Assembly (NCBI GenBank): GCA_965277595.1 | Contig: CBDIDH010000001.1 | Coordinates: forward strand, 868,001-932,000 | Reading direction: 5' to 3' | Length of the DNA: 64,000 nt | Origin: CBDIDH01 sp965277595 | GTDB taxonomy: Bacteria; Planctomycetota; Planctomycetia; Isosphaerales; Isosphaeraceae | In this document: in pieces, positions 63,265 through 64,000 of the stretch | Layout of the letters: each line of letters starts with the position of its first letter | How positions within the stretch are numbered: the first letter of the stretch is position 1 | Program-made: the position numbers and the translations under genes | Notes under the pieces: model-generated | Seen by the model: the letters and a program-made list of their open reading frames with translations, nothing else | The model's database searches: none | What the model was told of the DNA's origin: nothing

Positions 63265-63948
63265 TCAGATGACCTTGAAGAGGAACCGCTGCTCTCCGCA
63301 CAGAAAATAGCCGCCCCGGGTGATCGCGACCTCGGAGATGCGCCCCCACAAACCGTTGCGGGATCGATCGTTGGCGACGACCCAGTGTCCGCGTTCATCA
63401 CGATAAACGCGTGCGTGGCGTGGGTCAACGTAGGGGTCGTCAACGACGATCGAGGAGGCTCCCAAGTCGCGTCCAAGCCAGTGTTCCTTCTCGGTCAGCG
63501 GGTGTCGGCGGTCGGCGGTTCCCTTGGCGATTTCCACGAGCGCGGCCGTCGACGACTTCGCGTTCAGGTCCGCCGTCGACTGACGGCCAGGCACTTCCCA
63601 TTTCTGGGTCGAGACAGCAACCGGTACGGGATGCTCGGCCGAGGCTGACGGGGGAGGCGCATCGAATCGAAAGAGGCGACCGCCGATCATGAACTCCTGA
63701 CCGCGCGAGAGTGCCACGGACGAGGCCCGGACGAACGTTCCGTTGCTGCTGTTGAGATCGCGAAGGAGCCAGGTCCACATGCCCCCGCCGTCGTCGCGTC
63801 GAACGATTTCGACATGACGCCCGGACATCCCCGAATCGTGCGGGATAATCAGGCTTCCGTCGACCCGGCCGATCACGAACGAAGTCGCGCGGACGCGAAC
63901 AATCTCACCGGTGGTGTCGCCGTCATCAAGGATGTGAAGAATCCCCAT
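63265..63948 (-). CDS. Soluble protein with two FHA domains
   Basis: A 227-residue protein with FHA domains at both ends. The first (about residues 18-85) shows SFVIGRVDGSLIIPHDSGMSGRHVEIV (read in parts) and DLNSSNGTFVRA; the second (about 140-225) shows HWLGRDLGASSIVVDDPYV, DPRHARVY and NDRSRNGLWGR. The first retains all pThr-binding landmarks; the second has Asp-Pro-Arg before the His in place of the usual Ser-x-x-His and may be altered. It is the first gene of a two-gene run with the membrane FHA protein. It may link to the kinase operon, which converges on it. Confidence 0.88.
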   Translation of the reverse strand: MGILHILDDGDTTGEIVRVRATSFVIGRVDGSLIIPHDSGMSGRHVEIVRRDDGGGMWTWLLRDLNSSNGTFVRASSVALSRGQEFMIGGRLFRFDAPPPSASAEHPVPVAVSTQKWEVPGRQSTADLNAKSSTAALVEIAKGTADRRHPLTEKEHWLGRDLGASSIVVDDPYVDPRHARVYRDERGHWVVANDRSRNGLWGRISEVAITRGGYFLCGEQRFLFKVI

Positions 63949-64000
63949 TGGCGGCCGCGAGCCTGGCCGGTAGACGGGTGTCTCCGTGCTTCGATCAGGC

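Overview
The window looks like chromosome of a high-GC planctomycete, most plausibly from the Isosphaeraceae side of Planctomycetota (family placement is inference). The evidence is in the gene content. There are several exported proteins of families expanded in that phylum: DUF1501, DUF1549/DUF1553, DUF1552, DUF1587/1592/1588/1585 with CxxCH haem motifs, and DUF1080. There is also a PEP-CTERM protein, FG-GAP and tricorn-type secreted proteins, a large Ser/Thr kinase with FHA partners, and membrane proteins with an NPYAAP N-terminus. Genes lie on both strands in short runs. No rRNA, tRNA, CRISPR array, phage or plasmid backbone was recognised.

Layout. 1-7.5 kb: response regulator, end of a possible ATC hydrolase, esterase, degenerate M24 peptidase homologue, site-2 protease with a small overlapping gene, and a LOG-family operon. 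7.9-12.6 kb: hemE, hemG and bluB (heme and B12 lower-ligand synthesis), converging on a type IB topoisomerase. 12.8-18.2 kb: acetyl-CoA synthetase, an intact IS1380-type insertion sequence with clear ends and target duplication, and a Gfo/Idh/MocA oxidoreductase. 18.3-25.3 kb: small exported proteins, an FG-GAP protein and a tricorn protease. 25.6-33.4 kb: ArsR regulator, HpcH/HpaI aldolase, membrane HEAT-repeat protein, membrane protein and a DUF1501 protein. 33.5-39.3 kb: PEP-CTERM beta-propeller-like protein, coiled-coil protein, RluA-type pseudouridine synthase, and a Y-family DNA polymerase followed by an SRAP-like gene. 39.4-44.9 kb: DUF1552 plus a giant haem-motif protein. 45.2-49.6 kb: a four-gene AtuA, AtuA-like, enoyl-CoA hydratase and acyl-CoA ligase operon. 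49.7-54.3 kb: DUF1501, DUF1080, STAS and DUF1549/1553. 54.5-64 kb: membrane protein, DUF2158, pseudo-receiver, then kinase, exported protein, M48 peptidase and two FHA proteins, which look like one signalling locus.

The most distinctive non-coding signal is a dispersed family of intergenic hairpins built from 7-bp units (GACCRAK), about ten copies or fragments in 64 kb. The best copies are 100-125 bp and are flanked by terminal inverted repeats. A second element type with related 7-bp phasing (4717-4786, 56544-56610, 25983-26004) occurs beside it. Other non-obvious signals are a hairpin in the IS that buries the transposase ribosome binding site, and a consensus-like promoter placed so close to the Y-polymerase start that its mRNA should be leaderless. 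Catalytic residues also appear to have been lost in an M24 homologue, a receiver domain and an SRAP-like protein.
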